Source: Thermoleophilia bacterium SCSIO 60948 (GTDB taxonomy: Bacteria; Actinomycetota; Thermoleophilia; Solirubrobacterales; 70-9). Taken from it: a DNA stretch of 64,000 nt. How positions within the stretch are numbered: the stretch's first letter is position 1; each line of letters starts with the position of its first letter. A program made the position numbers and the translations under genes. Location of the stretch: positions 744,001-808,000 of the forward strand of contig CP053031.1 in assembly GCA_021496505.1 (NCBI GenBank). The letters run 5' to 3'. A model generated the notes under the pieces. That model was given only the letters and a program-made list of their open reading frames with translations. It did no database searches and was not told the origin of the DNA. Of this stretch, positions 1 to 9,214 are shown in pieces.

Positions 1-170
1 TCCATCCCGAACTGGGTCGGATCCCAGACGGCGAAGCAGGTGCCACCGGCCCAGCACTCGTACTCGGCGTGAGGATCTCGCTTGAGCCCGAGGGTCTCCT
101 GGTAGAAGGCGCGGGCGCGGTCGACGTCCGTGGCCGGGACGCCGATGAAATCGGTTCTCGTAACTGTCAT
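1..170 (-). CDS. VOC (glyoxalase/bleomycin-resistance) family protein, C-terminus cut by window edge
   Basis: The first 56 codons are visible, read leftward from an ATG at 170. They translate to MTVTRTDFIGVPATDVDRAR, then AFYQETLGL, then an acidic stretch with ECWAGGTCFAVWDP. The pattern 'FIGVP..D..RA..FY.ETLGL' is the opening beta-alpha unit of VOC-superfamily proteins (glyoxalase I, dioxygenases, antibiotic-binding proteins). Substrate and metal ligands cannot be judged because the second half is outside the window. It is read in the same direction as the TVP38 gene to its right, 65 bases downstream of it. The family call is fairly secure; the function is unknown. Confidence 0.75.
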   Translation of the reverse strand, partial: MTVTRTDFIGVPATDVDRARAFYQETLGLKRDPHAEYECWAGGTCFAVWDPTQFGM

Positions 171-235
171 GGAGTCGATCCTCCCACCGCGCGCAAGTCG
201 CGATGTGACGGTCCGGCGAAGCCTCCGTGAGAGCG

Positions 236-1006
236 TCAGGCGAGGAGTGGAGCCGGGCGCCGGGCGCGGCGGCGCCAGGCGACGCCGAGCGTCACGGTCG
301 TGACCGCCGCCAGCAGCCCGAAACCGACATACGCGGCGGGTGAGGTCAGGTCCCCGCCGGTCGAACCGAGCGCGGCGTAGGCGACGTGTCGCGGCGCGCC
401 GCCGATCGCGATCGCGCCGGTGAACTGAGCGAGGCGGACGCGCGAGAGGCCGGCGGCGTAGTGCAGGATCGTCGCCGGCGCCGGCGCGATCCGCGCGATG
501 AGGACCGCCCAGAAGCCACGCTCGGCGAGCCGAGCCTGCCACCGCGACAGGCGCGAGCCGCAGACGCTCTGGGCGGCGCCGTGCCCGAAGCGACGGGCGA
601 TCGCGAAGGCCAGCACGCCGCCGAGCGTCGCGCCGAGAATCGATGCGCCGGCGCCGAGACCCGTGCCGAGGACGAACCCCGTTGCGATCGCGAGCGGCGT
701 AGCCGAGATCAGCAGCGGCGTGAGGAAGATCCACGCCGCGACGATCGCGATCAGCAGCAACGGCCCAGGGGCGGGCAACAGCGCGGCCAACTCCTCCGGC
801 GATCCCGGCAACAGGATCCAAGCGGCGGCGAAGGCGAGCGCGAGCACCGCGGCGAGCGCGGCGAGGCGGACCCAGGGGCGGCTCACCGGGCTGACCCTAG
901 GAAGCTCGAGGAGGTACCCCGCCGATCTTTCCCGAAGCCTTAGACGGGCCCATCCGGCGCGCGGGAGCGCCGTTGCTCGGACGAGCAACCCGTCATCTGA
1001 GGACAT
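236..1006 (-). CDS. TVP38/TMEM64 (VTT domain) membrane protein
   Basis: 256 aa. A basic cytoplasmic N-terminus of about 45 residues is followed by several hydrophobic segments. The central part (about residues 95-205) has the VTT/SNARE-associated pattern: TPLLISATPLAIATGFVLG, a Gly/Ala-rich helix ending in FAIARRFG, then RIAPAPATILHYAAGLSRV. This family (DedA relatives) includes lipid scramblases and membrane-homeostasis proteins; the role here is unknown. It starts 32 bases after mrpG ends on the same strand, so it may be the last gene of the Mrp operon. The ATG at 1006 is the only well-placed start. Confidence 0.8.
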   Translation of the reverse strand: MSSDDGLLVRATALPRAGWARLRLRERSAGYLLELPRVSPVSRPWVRLAALAAVLALAFAAAWILLPGSPEELAALLPAPGPLLLIAIVAAWIFLTPLLISATPLAIATGFVLGTGLGAGASILGATLGGVLAFAIARRFGHGAAQSVCGSRLSRWQARLAERGFWAVLIARIAPAPATILHYAAGLSRVRLAQFTGAIAIGGAPRHVAYAALGSTGGDLTSPAAYVGFGLLAAVTTVTLGVAWRRRARRPAPLLA

Positions 1007-1038
1007 CGGCTCGCGCCTCGACGGGGCGGGCCACGCCG

Positions 1039-1350
1039 TCAGCTGCCCTCGGGCTCCTCACCGTCGTGGCGCATTCCCCGTCGCCAGGCCGCGCGAGCGA
1101 TCGCGTGCCCGGCGAGCGGCGTCGTCACGAAGAGGAAGACGATCACGAGGACCGCGCTCGTGATGATCTCGGCCTCGCCGGTGGCGAACGACGCCAGCAG
1201 GACGAGCATCGTCGCCGGCCCGGTGATAAGGCCGGAGGCGTGGAGCTGCTCGAAGATGTCGTCCCGCCGAAGCAGTCCGACGAGCCCGATCGTCGACAGC
1301 GCGAGGCCGAGGAGGGCGAGCGCCGACCCGAGCCATTCGACGACGGCCAT
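1039..1350 (-). CDS. mrpG: Mrp Na+/H+ antiporter subunit G
   Basis: 103 aa, three predicted membrane helices. The start MAVVEWLGSALALLGLALS and the segment GLLRRDDIFEQLHASG are typical of MnhG/PhaG/MrpG subunits. MrpG is a small membrane subunit needed for assembly and activity of the multi-subunit Na+/H+ antiporter. The ATG at 1350 overlaps the mrpF stop by one base (TGATG), which fixes this start over an in-frame upstream extension. Last mrp gene of the operon. Identification rests on motif and gene order. Confidence 0.9.
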   Translation of the reverse strand: MAVVEWLGSALALLGLALSTIGLVGLLRRDDIFEQLHASGLITGPATMLVLLASFATGEAEIITSAVLVIVFLFVTTPLAGHAIARAAWRRGMRHDGEEPEGS

Positions 1351-1616
1351 CAGAACGGCCTTCCGCGGGTCACGTAGCGGGCCGCGACGAAGGTCGCGAC
1401 GAGCGAGAGCAGTGCGAGGGCGAGCGCCGCATCGACGTAGTAGGAGACGTCGCGAAGGTAGCTCAGCAACGTCAGCAGCGAGATCACGATCGCGACGAGC
1501 ACGTCGAGCGCGAGAACCCGGTGCAGGGTGTCGCGCGTTCGCAGCAGCAGGATGCCGCCGCCGAACAGGAGCAGCGTCGCCCACGCGACCCCGATCTCGA
1601 GTACCAGCTCAGGCAT
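1350..1616 (-). CDS. mrpF: Mrp Na+/H+ antiporter subunit F
   Basis: 88 aa from the ATG at 1616; an alternative start at 1628 would add four residues. Three hydrophobic helices with the central signature RTRDTLHRVLALDVLVAI are characteristic of MnhF/MrpF/PhaF. The start lies inside the end of mrpE (8-base overlap), suggesting translational coupling. Part of the membrane complex that exchanges Na+ for H+ and supports pH and salt homeostasis. Confidence 0.9.
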   Translation of the reverse strand: MPELVLEIGVAWATLLLFGGGILLLRTRDTLHRVLALDVLVAIVISLLTLLSYLRDVSYYVDAALALALLSLVATFVAARYVTRGRPF

Positions 1617-2088
1617 CGTCGTCCTCACCCGGCGTCTCGACCTCGGCGTGCGGGCGGTGGCGGGCGCGGACCCGGTCCGGCTCCGCCGACTCGATCACGT
1701 GGATCAGCATCCGCTCGGGATCGTCCTCCTCCTCGACGTCGACGACGACCTCACCCGGCGCAACCCCGGTCAGGATCGTCCAGCGAGCGACCGCGCGCCG
1801 ACTGCGCCCGTCGCGCGGGACCTCGACGAAGCCGGGGCTGCAGGGACGCCCGAGGCAGAAGCGGACGACCTGCCAGCTGCCGCGGACCATCTCGACCGCC
1901 GTGGCGAGCAGCTGGCGCGCCGCCTCGGGTGCGGGGGTCGCGTCCGCGCGCCCGTGCTCCGGCCGCAGCGCCGCGGCGCTCGCGAAGCCCAGCGCCAGGG
2001 CCACGATCACGTCGCCGAGCCTCAGGCTCGTGAGCACGAGGAGATAGATCGCGCTCAGCACGAGACCCCTGACGAGCAGCTGCTTCAC
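1609..2088 (-). CDS. mrpE: Mrp Na+/H+ antiporter subunit E
   Basis: 159 aa starting at a GTG (2088) that overlaps the mrpD stop as GTGA. Two N-terminal membrane helices are followed by the MnhE-type soluble part, including SWQVVRFCL, a conserved-looking 'CSPGFVEVP' stretch and 'ILTGVAPGEVVVDV'. The C-terminal tail (EPDRVRARHRPHAEVETPGE) is charged and probably cytoplasmic. MrpE is a structural subunit of the antiporter. The reading frame stays open far upstream, but that part is only the shadow of mrpD. Confidence 0.9.
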   Translation of the reverse strand: MKQLLVRGLVLSAIYLLVLTSLRLGDVIVALALGFASAAALRPEHGRADATPAPEAARQLLATAVEMVRGSWQVVRFCLGRPCSPGFVEVPRDGRSRRAVARWTILTGVAPGEVVVDVEEEDDPERMLIHVIESAEPDRVRARHRPHAEVETPGEDDDA

Positions 2089-3455
2089 GAGCCGGACCCC
2101 CCGAGCGCTTCGGCCGCGTCCTGGCTCAGGGCGAGCAGCGGCTCGGGCCAGATGCCGATCGCCAGCACGAGCAGAGCGAGGACCGCGACGACCGCGCGCT
2201 GACCGGCGTGCCCGACCGCGCCCTCGCGCTCCAGGCGCCAGAAATCGAACTGGTAGATCTGGAACGCGTAGATCAGCGACAGGATGCTGCCGAGCAGCAG
2301 CAGCGCGATCAGGACGGGCTCGCCGGCGACGGCGCGAAACAGCTCGAGCTTGCCGACGAAGCCCGCAGCCGGCGGGACCCCCGCGATCGAGAGCGCGCCG
2401 AGCGCGAACGCGGCGCCGACGAGCGTGCCGCGCATCCGTGAGCCGAGGAACATCAGCGTCTTGTTGAGGGCGTTGACGACCGCGTAGAGGATCGCCGCCC
2501 CGAAACCGACCGGCCCTCCGATGCCGATCGCGATCAGCACGTAGCCGACCTGACCGATCGCCGAGTAGGCGAGCATCTCGCCGGCGCTGCGCCGGGAGAT
2601 CGCGAGCAGACCCCCGTAGAGGACCGACGCGCTGCCGAGGACGATCAGCGCGACGGCCGCGAGCTCGAGCTCGGCCGGCAGCAGCTCGCCACCGAAGCGC
2701 AGCAGACCGTAGGCGCCGATGTTGGCGAGCCCGCCGCTGAGGATCGCGGCGACCGCGGGTCCGGAGCCGGTATAGACGGTCGGCAGCCAGAAATGGAACG
2801 GAAACAGCCCGAGCTTGACCGCGAAGGCGACGAAGAAGCCGACGGCGATCAGGACCGCGGTGCTCGCGTCGACACCCGCCAGGCGCTCGCCGATCTGGGC
2901 CATGTCGAGGCTGCCGGTGACGTGGTAGACGCCCGCGACCGACAGCAGGAAGACGAAGGTCCCGAGCAGGTTGACGGTCGTGAAGACGAGCGCCGAGCCG
3001 AGCTCGCGACGTGTCCCGCCGTAGGTCGAGAGCACGTAGGCGGCCGCCATCGCGAGCTCGAAGAAGACGTAGAAGTTGAACAGGTCGCCGGTCAGGAACA
3101 CACCCGTGAGCCCCGTCGTCAGCAGCACGGTCAGGCCGGGGAAGACGCGGTCGTGGCAGCCCTCGAGCGTCTCGTGGATCAGGGCCGCGAGCACCGCGAG
3201 CGAGCTCAGGAGGGCGAACAGGATTCCGAGCTCGTCGGCCCGCACCGTGATGCCGACGCCGAGCGGCCAGTCGCCCGTCGTCTCCGACATCGCCCCGCTC
3301 GCCAGCACCTCTGACGCGAGCACGACCAGCGCGACGAGGTTCGCCGCCACGGCCGCGACCGCGGCCCAGCCGATGGCCGGGCGCCGCCCGTCGCAGACGA
3401 CCAGGATCGCGCCCGCCGCCCACGGGATCACGAGCGAGATCCACAGCGCGCTCAT
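2085..3455 (-). CDS. mrpD: Mrp Na+/H+ antiporter subunit D (NuoN/L-like proton channel)
   Basis: 456 aa, strongly hydrophobic throughout with about 13-14 helices. It contains the proton-conducting antiporter (Proton_antipo_M) pattern: FVAFAVKLGLFPFHFWLP around residues 208-225 carries the conserved Lys, followed by SRRSAGEMLAYSAIGQVGYV with the conserved histidine position replaced by Ala/Tyr-type residues, and LNKTLMFLGSR near residue 330. MrpD and MrpA are the two complex-I-like channels of the antiporter. Start ATG overlaps the mrpC stop (ATGA). Confidence 0.93.
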   Translation of the reverse strand: MSALWISLVIPWAAGAILVVCDGRRPAIGWAAVAAVAANLVALVVLASEVLASGAMSETTGDWPLGVGITVRADELGILFALLSSLAVLAALIHETLEGCHDRVFPGLTVLLTTGLTGVFLTGDLFNFYVFFELAMAAAYVLSTYGGTRRELGSALVFTTVNLLGTFVFLLSVAGVYHVTGSLDMAQIGERLAGVDASTAVLIAVGFFVAFAVKLGLFPFHFWLPTVYTGSGPAVAAILSGGLANIGAYGLLRFGGELLPAELELAAVALIVLGSASVLYGGLLAISRRSAGEMLAYSAIGQVGYVLIAIGIGGPVGFGAAILYAVVNALNKTLMFLGSRMRGTLVGAAFALGALSIAGVPPAAGFVGKLELFRAVAGEPVLIALLLLGSILSLIYAFQIYQFDFWRLEREGAVGHAGQRAVVAVLALLVLAIGIWPEPLLALSQDAAEALGGSGS

Positions 3456-3859
3456 TCGGCCGCCGCCTCCTCGCGATCGTGCTCGCCCGCGTCCTCGCGC
3501 TCGAGCTCGGCGTCGCGCGCAGCCTCTTCCGAGGCGATCTCATCGAGCTCACGCGACCGGAAGGCGGTCACCGTTCGGAGGATCAGGACGAGCAGAAGCG
3601 CCACGACGGCGAAGCCGATGACGATCGCGGTGAGCGCCATCGCCTGGGTGAGCGGGTCGCTCGTCTCCCCGGCCGCGGCGTCGTCGAACGGGTAGATCGG
3701 CGCCTCGCCCCGAGACAGTCCCGAGGCCACGATCGTCAGCGTCGCCGCCTGGGAGATCAGCACCACGCCGAGCGCGACGCGGACGAGGTCGCGGTTGAGG
3801 AGCAGGTACGCGCCGGTTCCGAACAGGACCGCCGCCGCCAGTGCGAAGGCGAGGTTCAC
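3452..3859 (-). CDS. mrpC: Mrp Na+/H+ antiporter subunit C (NuoK-like)
   Basis: 135 aa with three helices: FALAAAVLFGTGAYLLLNRD at the N-terminus, then LVRVALGVVLISQAATLTIV, then PLTQAMALTAIVIGFAVVAL. This is the NuoK/MnhC fold. The last 35 residues are an unusual highly acidic tail (EEAARDAELEREDAGEHDRE) not needed for the fold. The GTG start overlaps the mrpB stop as GTGA. Confidence 0.92.
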   Translation of the reverse strand: MNLAFALAAAVLFGTGAYLLLNRDLVRVALGVVLISQAATLTIVASGLSRGEAPIYPFDDAAAGETSDPLTQAMALTAIVIGFAVVALLLVLILRTVTAFRSRELDEIASEEAARDAELEREDAGEHDREEAAAE

Positions 3860-4338
3860 GCGTCGGCCTCCCGCTCGGCCGTGGCCTCGACGTCCGTGTT
3901 GAGCGAGCGATCGTCGTGGACGAGGTGCGCGAGGTGGTGGATGAGGACGACGAGCGACCCCGCGACGAGGAAGAACAGGCCGACGTCGAACGCGACCGCC
4001 GTGATCAGCTCGATCGTGCCCACCTTGACGACGGCGTCGCCGGGCGGCGGGATGTTCGTGAACGCCGGATCCCCGAACGGGACCCCGAGGAACGCGACGG
4101 CGAGCGCGACCAGCAGCCCGCCCATCGCGATGACGGGCGCGTGTCTGAGTACCGGGAGCTCGGCCTCGGCGCGGTCGGGTCCGAGGCTGATGTAGCGGAG
4201 CGAGATCGCCAGCGCGACGATCACGCCGGCCGAGAAGCCATCGCCGACGTCCGTGTAGCCCTTGACGATGATCGCGGCCGCGAGCATCAGCGCCGGGGCG
4301 AGCAGACGCGGGGCGACCGTCTCGACGACCGGGCTCAC
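3856..4338 (-). CDS. mrpB: Mrp Na+/H+ antiporter subunit B
   Basis: 160 aa from a GTG (4338) overlapping the mrpA stop (GTGA). It carries the MnhB domain with four helices and the characteristic GYTDVGDGFSAGVIVALA followed by KVGTIELITAVAFDVGLFFLV. MrpB is a membrane subunit that packs against MrpA. The frame is open for hundreds of codons upstream, but those codons overlap mrpA in another frame and do not look like protein; the GTG was chosen from the overlap pattern of this operon and from the family's N-terminus. Confidence 0.92.
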   Translation of the reverse strand: MSPVVETVAPRLLAPALMLAAAIIVKGYTDVGDGFSAGVIVALAISLRYISLGPDRAEAELPVLRHAPVIAMGGLLVALAVAFLGVPFGDPAFTNIPPPGDAVVKVGTIELITAVAFDVGLFFLVAGSLVVLIHHLAHLVHDDRSLNTDVEATAEREADA

Positions 4339-6593
4339 CACGTCCTCCCGCGTCGCGAGAGCAACGATGCGACTCCGACCATGGCGACCGCCAGGACCGT
4401 GATCTCGACCATCGTGTCGAGGCCGCGGAAGTCGGCGAGGATCACCGTGACGACGTCGCCGCCGTGTGCGTCGGGGGTCAGCTCGATCAACTCCGTCGCG
4501 ACGCTCGGGCCCTGGCTCGTCCGCGACAGCGCGCCCCAGATCGTGACGAAGGCCGCGCACCCGGCGAGGATCCCCGCGATCGCGTTGCGGCGCGTGCGAG
4601 TGCTCCCGGCGCTCGGCGCGCGCGAAGCGGGCAGACGGCTGAAGACCCCGACGAAGAGAAGCGTGAAGACCGTCTCGACCAGCACGGCGACGAGCGCGAC
4701 GTCGGGGGCGCCGACGATCGCGTAGACCGCGGCGAGCGCGAAGCCGACGACCGACAGGGCGAGCACCGGGCGCAGGCGCGAGGGATCGAGCATCGCCGCG
4801 AGCGCGGCGGCGACCGCGAGCACGAGCAGGACGACGATCGGGAGGTCCCCGGCGACGATGTCGCCGACGATGTAGGCGTTGTCGAACGGTGTCGCGGCGA
4901 ACGCGATCCCGACGAGGACGGCGGTCGGGATCAGGACCGCGGAGACGCTGTTTCGCAGGTCGCGCACCTCGGCGTCGTGGATCCGGTCCGAGAGCGTGTT
5001 GAGGCCGCGCAGCCCGAGCGCGTACGCGCGGCGGGGCCCGAAGGCGGCGCCGGCGCGATCGACCGCGGTGGCGACGGGGATCCGCACGCGGGCTCCGGCG
5101 AGGATCAGCGTGCCGACCAACCACGCGGCGATCGCCATGACGTTGGCCGCGCGCAGGTCGAGGTGGTAGGCGGGCGAGAGGTCGACCGGAGCGCCGTAGG
5201 TGACCGCGGCGGCGTCGGCGGCGAGGTCGGCGAACGGGCCGACCACGACACCGCCGGCGATCGCCACCGTCGCGAGCACGGCGACGGGCCAGACCAATAG
5301 CGGGGAGATCCGCTTGACCGCGAGGCCGCGGCGGGGCCGACCAGCGAAGGTGCCGAGCCAGAAGCGCCCGATGTAGGCGAACGTGAGCGCCGCGGCGAGG
5401 ACCGAGACCACGACCGCGACCGGCCCGGCGTCGAGCGCGGCGTAGAAGAAGAGCTCGTCCTTGAAGAAGCCGAGCGTGAGCGGCAGCGCCGCCAGCGTCG
5501 CAGCGGCGACCCCGCTCGCGGCGGCGAGCAGGGGCATCCGCCGAGCGAGACCGCCGACCCGGTCGAGGGTCGACTCGCCGGTCGCCACGAGGACCGCGCC
5601 GGCGGTCATGAACAGCGCGCTCTTGGCGATCGCGTGCGTGATCACGTAGAGCGCCGCCGCGCCGGCGCCGCTCGCGCCCCCGATCCCGTAGCAGACGACC
5701 ACGTAGCCGTACTGCGAGATCGTCGAGTGGGCGAGGATCTGTTTGAGGTCGCGCTGCGCGAGCGCGAGCACGCCGCCGACCACGATCGACGCCACGCCGA
5801 TCCAGAACAGCGAGTCGAGCAGTACGTCGCTGAGCGAGATCAGGGGGTGGACCCGTCCGATCACGAGCACCCCCGCCGCGACCATCGCCGCGGAGTGCAG
5901 GTAGGCGGAGACCGGCGTCGGCGCCTCCATCGCCCGCGGCAGCCAGAAGTGCAGCGGGACCTGGGCGGACTTCGCGAGCGCGGCGATCACGATCAGCGCG
6001 GTCGCGACCACCGTCGTGGTCGTCGGCTCGGCGACCGCGAACAGCTCCGGCAGCGAGAACGTGCCGTACTCGACCTGGAGCAGGACGGCTCCGATAAGCA
6101 GGCAGACGGCGCTCCCACCGGTGACGAGCAACGCCATGAGCGCCGCGCCGCGCGCCTCTCGGCGCTCGCGATCGAAGCCGATCAGGAAGTACGACGCGAC
6201 CGCGGTCAGGTCGAAGAAGACGAACAGGAGGATGAGGTCGCGCGAGCACGCGAGGCCGACCATCGACGCCATGAACAGCGCCAGCCAGGGCCAGAAGCGC
6301 CGCGCGTCGGCGAGCGGGCGCCCGGCCTTCTTCAGGTGCCACGGCAGGTAGGCGATCCCGTAGGCGAAGACCGCGAAGCCGATGCCCGTGGCGAGCAGCG
6401 AGTAGAGCGCGCCGAGGCCGTCGAACGCGAGCTCGAGCCGCAGTCCCAGCGTCGGAGCCCACGGGAGGTCGACCGAGCCGCCGCCGGCGAGCCATCCCGC
6501 CAGACAGGCGGCGAAACCGACCGCCGCGCTGAGCGCGGTCGCGAGAGCTGGGAGGCGAGCGGACGTCATCGAGGAGTTCGGGCTGATTCTCAC
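4335..6593 (-). CDS. mrpA: Mrp Na+/H+ antiporter subunit A
   Basis: 752 aa polytopic protein. Residues about 105-400 are the NuoL-like antiporter core (LILLFVFFDLTAVASYFLIG, KSAQVPLHFWLPRAMEAPTP with the conserved Lys and Pro, and HSAAMVAAGVLVIGR). The C-terminal third (YAIVGAPDVALVAVLVETVF and DFRGLDTMVEITVLAVAMVG) is the DUF4040/MnhA extension typical of full-length MrpA. It is the largest subunit and one of two proton/sodium pathways. Start GTG at 6593 overlaps the upstream permease stop (GTGA); an ATG nine codons in (6569) is a possible alternative. Confidence 0.93.
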   Translation of the reverse strand: MRISPNSSMTSARLPALATALSAAVGFAACLAGWLAGGGSVDLPWAPTLGLRLELAFDGLGALYSLLATGIGFAVFAYGIAYLPWHLKKAGRPLADARRFWPWLALFMASMVGLACSRDLILLFVFFDLTAVASYFLIGFDRERREARGAALMALLVTGGSAVCLLIGAVLLQVEYGTFSLPELFAVAEPTTTTVVATALIVIAALAKSAQVPLHFWLPRAMEAPTPVSAYLHSAAMVAAGVLVIGRVHPLISLSDVLLDSLFWIGVASIVVGGVLALAQRDLKQILAHSTISQYGYVVVCYGIGGASGAGAAALYVITHAIAKSALFMTAGAVLVATGESTLDRVGGLARRMPLLAAASGVAAATLAALPLTLGFFKDELFFYAALDAGPVAVVVSVLAAALTFAYIGRFWLGTFAGRPRRGLAVKRISPLLVWPVAVLATVAIAGGVVVGPFADLAADAAAVTYGAPVDLSPAYHLDLRAANVMAIAAWLVGTLILAGARVRIPVATAVDRAGAAFGPRRAYALGLRGLNTLSDRIHDAEVRDLRNSVSAVLIPTAVLVGIAFAATPFDNAYIVGDIVAGDLPIVVLLVLAVAAALAAMLDPSRLRPVLALSVVGFALAAVYAIVGAPDVALVAVLVETVFTLLFVGVFSRLPASRAPSAGSTRTRRNAIAGILAGCAAFVTIWGALSRTSQGPSVATELIELTPDAHGGDVVTVILADFRGLDTMVEITVLAVAMVGVASLLSRRGRTW

Positions 6594-7714
6594 CGCTGCC
6601 GCGCCCGGACCCGGCGCAGGGTCCAGCGCACGGCGATCGGCGCGAGCAGGACCATCGCGATCACCCGCAGGCTCTGGACTCCGACGATGAAGGTCGTATC
6701 CGCGCCGCTCCCGAAGGCGACCGCGACGACCGCGTAGAGGCCGCCGGGCGTCGTGGCGAGATAGGAGTCGAGCAGGGTCGCGTGCGTCGTCGCCGCGAGC
6801 GCCGCGGCGAACCCGAAGCAGACCACGATCAGGAAACCGATCATCGCGAGGGTCGGGGCGGCGACCCGGCGCAGGTCGCGAACCGCCTGCGGCGTGAACC
6901 CGAGCCCGACCTGGAGGCCGATCAACCCGAAGGCCGCCTGGCTCAGGATCGCCGGTACGTCGAAACCGCCGCCGAGGCCCGTGAGGACGACGATCCCGGT
7001 CAGGACCATCGGGCCCAGCAGGACGCCGGCCGTGACGCGCAGGCGCATCGCGGCGAACGCTCCCGCCGCGGCCAGCGCGGCGGCGATCGGCCAGTCGAGC
7101 GGATCGCCGAGCAGGTCGGCCTGGGGGGCGGATCCGACATCGACGTCGCCGAACAGGAGGGCGATGCCGAGCGGCGTGACCGCGACGACGATCAGCACGC
7201 GCAGGTACTGCATGAACGCGACGGTCCGGTCATCGGCTCCGAGCTCGCCGGCCATGCCGACGATCCCTGACGCGCCGCCGGCTATCGATCCAAGCGCCGC
7301 CGTGGGCGCGTCGAGCGACGTCGTCCGCGCGAGGACCACGCCGGCGAGCAGGCTGGCGCCGAGCGTCGCGAGCGACACGAGCGCGACCGCAAGCCAGGAG
7401 TCGGCGAGGGCAACGAGCGAGTCCTCCTGCAGGTAGGTGCCGAGGGCGACCCCCGCCATCGCCTGGCTGGCACGGAAGACGCCGGCCGGCATCACCGGCG
7501 AGCGAAGCGGGGACAGCGCCACCGCGAGCCCGACGAAGAGGGCGGCGAGCAGCAGCGAGGAGGGGAGCCCGACGGCGTCGAGAGCGATCCCAGCGGCGAC
7601 CGAGACGACGCCGATCGCGATCCACCTGAGCACCGGCGCCACCGCCTTCGACGCTATCCGGAGCGCGGCCCGGTGGAGGAGAAGCGCGGAAAGTCCGCCG
7701 CTCACACCCCCCAT
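6590..7714 (-). CDS. AbrB-family (AbrB duplication) membrane permease
   Basis: 374 aa, about 10 helices in two similar halves, each with a glycine-rich segment: SIAGGASGIVGMAGELGADD in the first and LATTPGGLYAVVAVAFGSGA in the second. This is the pattern of the 'AbrB duplication' or 'ammonia monooxygenase-like' membrane proteins, now usually called AbrB family permeases. Substrate unknown. It is the first gene of the transcription unit that continues into mrpA through a 4-base overlap. The ATG at 7714 was chosen because the protein becomes hydrophobic and family-like just after it; upstream codons are arginine-rich shadow sequence. Confidence 0.82.
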   Translation of the reverse strand: MGGVSGGLSALLLHRAALRIASKAVAPVLRWIAIGVVSVAAGIALDAVGLPSSLLLAALFVGLAVALSPLRSPVMPAGVFRASQAMAGVALGTYLQEDSLVALADSWLAVALVSLATLGASLLAGVVLARTTSLDAPTAALGSIAGGASGIVGMAGELGADDRTVAFMQYLRVLIVVAVTPLGIALLFGDVDVGSAPQADLLGDPLDWPIAAALAAAGAFAAMRLRVTAGVLLGPMVLTGIVVLTGLGGGFDVPAILSQAAFGLIGLQVGLGFTPQAVRDLRRVAAPTLAMIGFLIVVCFGFAAALAATTHATLLDSYLATTPGGLYAVVAVAFGSGADTTFIVGVQSLRVIAMVLLAPIAVRWTLRRVRARQR

Positions 7715-7802
7715 CGACGTGCCCCGGGAGTCGCCGGACCGTAGTCCACCGCAGAAGCGGGGGCACCCGCCTGCGGGAATCCACGCAATTTGCATTCGGA
7801 AC

Positions 7803-7851
7803 TTCGCCGCAGGCGCTAAAGCCGGGCGGCGCGGTTGCCGATCCCGGGAGC
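7803..7851 (+). promoter_or_regulatory. Structured leader, possibly a short c-di-GMP (GEMM-like) riboswitch
   Basis: Just before the diguanylate cyclase start, the sequence around 7812-7847 reads GCGCTAAAGCC, then a hairpin in which CCGGG pairs with CCCGG and an inner GGC pairs with GCC around GCGGTT. The blocks 'GC.AAAGCC' and 'GGTTGCCGA' resemble parts of the class I c-di-GMP riboswitch, but the full two-helix aptamer is not evident. The hairpin ends four bases before the ATG, so it could hide the ribosome-binding region. Tentative. Confidence 0.3.
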
Positions 7852-9078
<1,227 letters not shown>

Positions 9079-9214
9079 GCGCTCGGGGCCGGGTCCGCTA
9101 CACGACGGAGTACGCAAGCTCCGAGGTTTCGACGCTAAATCGATTGCGCACCAACGCGCTCACTGATTTCCTACCGCTCTTCCGGGGGTTGGAGAACAGG
9201 GGAGAGGTGCGTGC

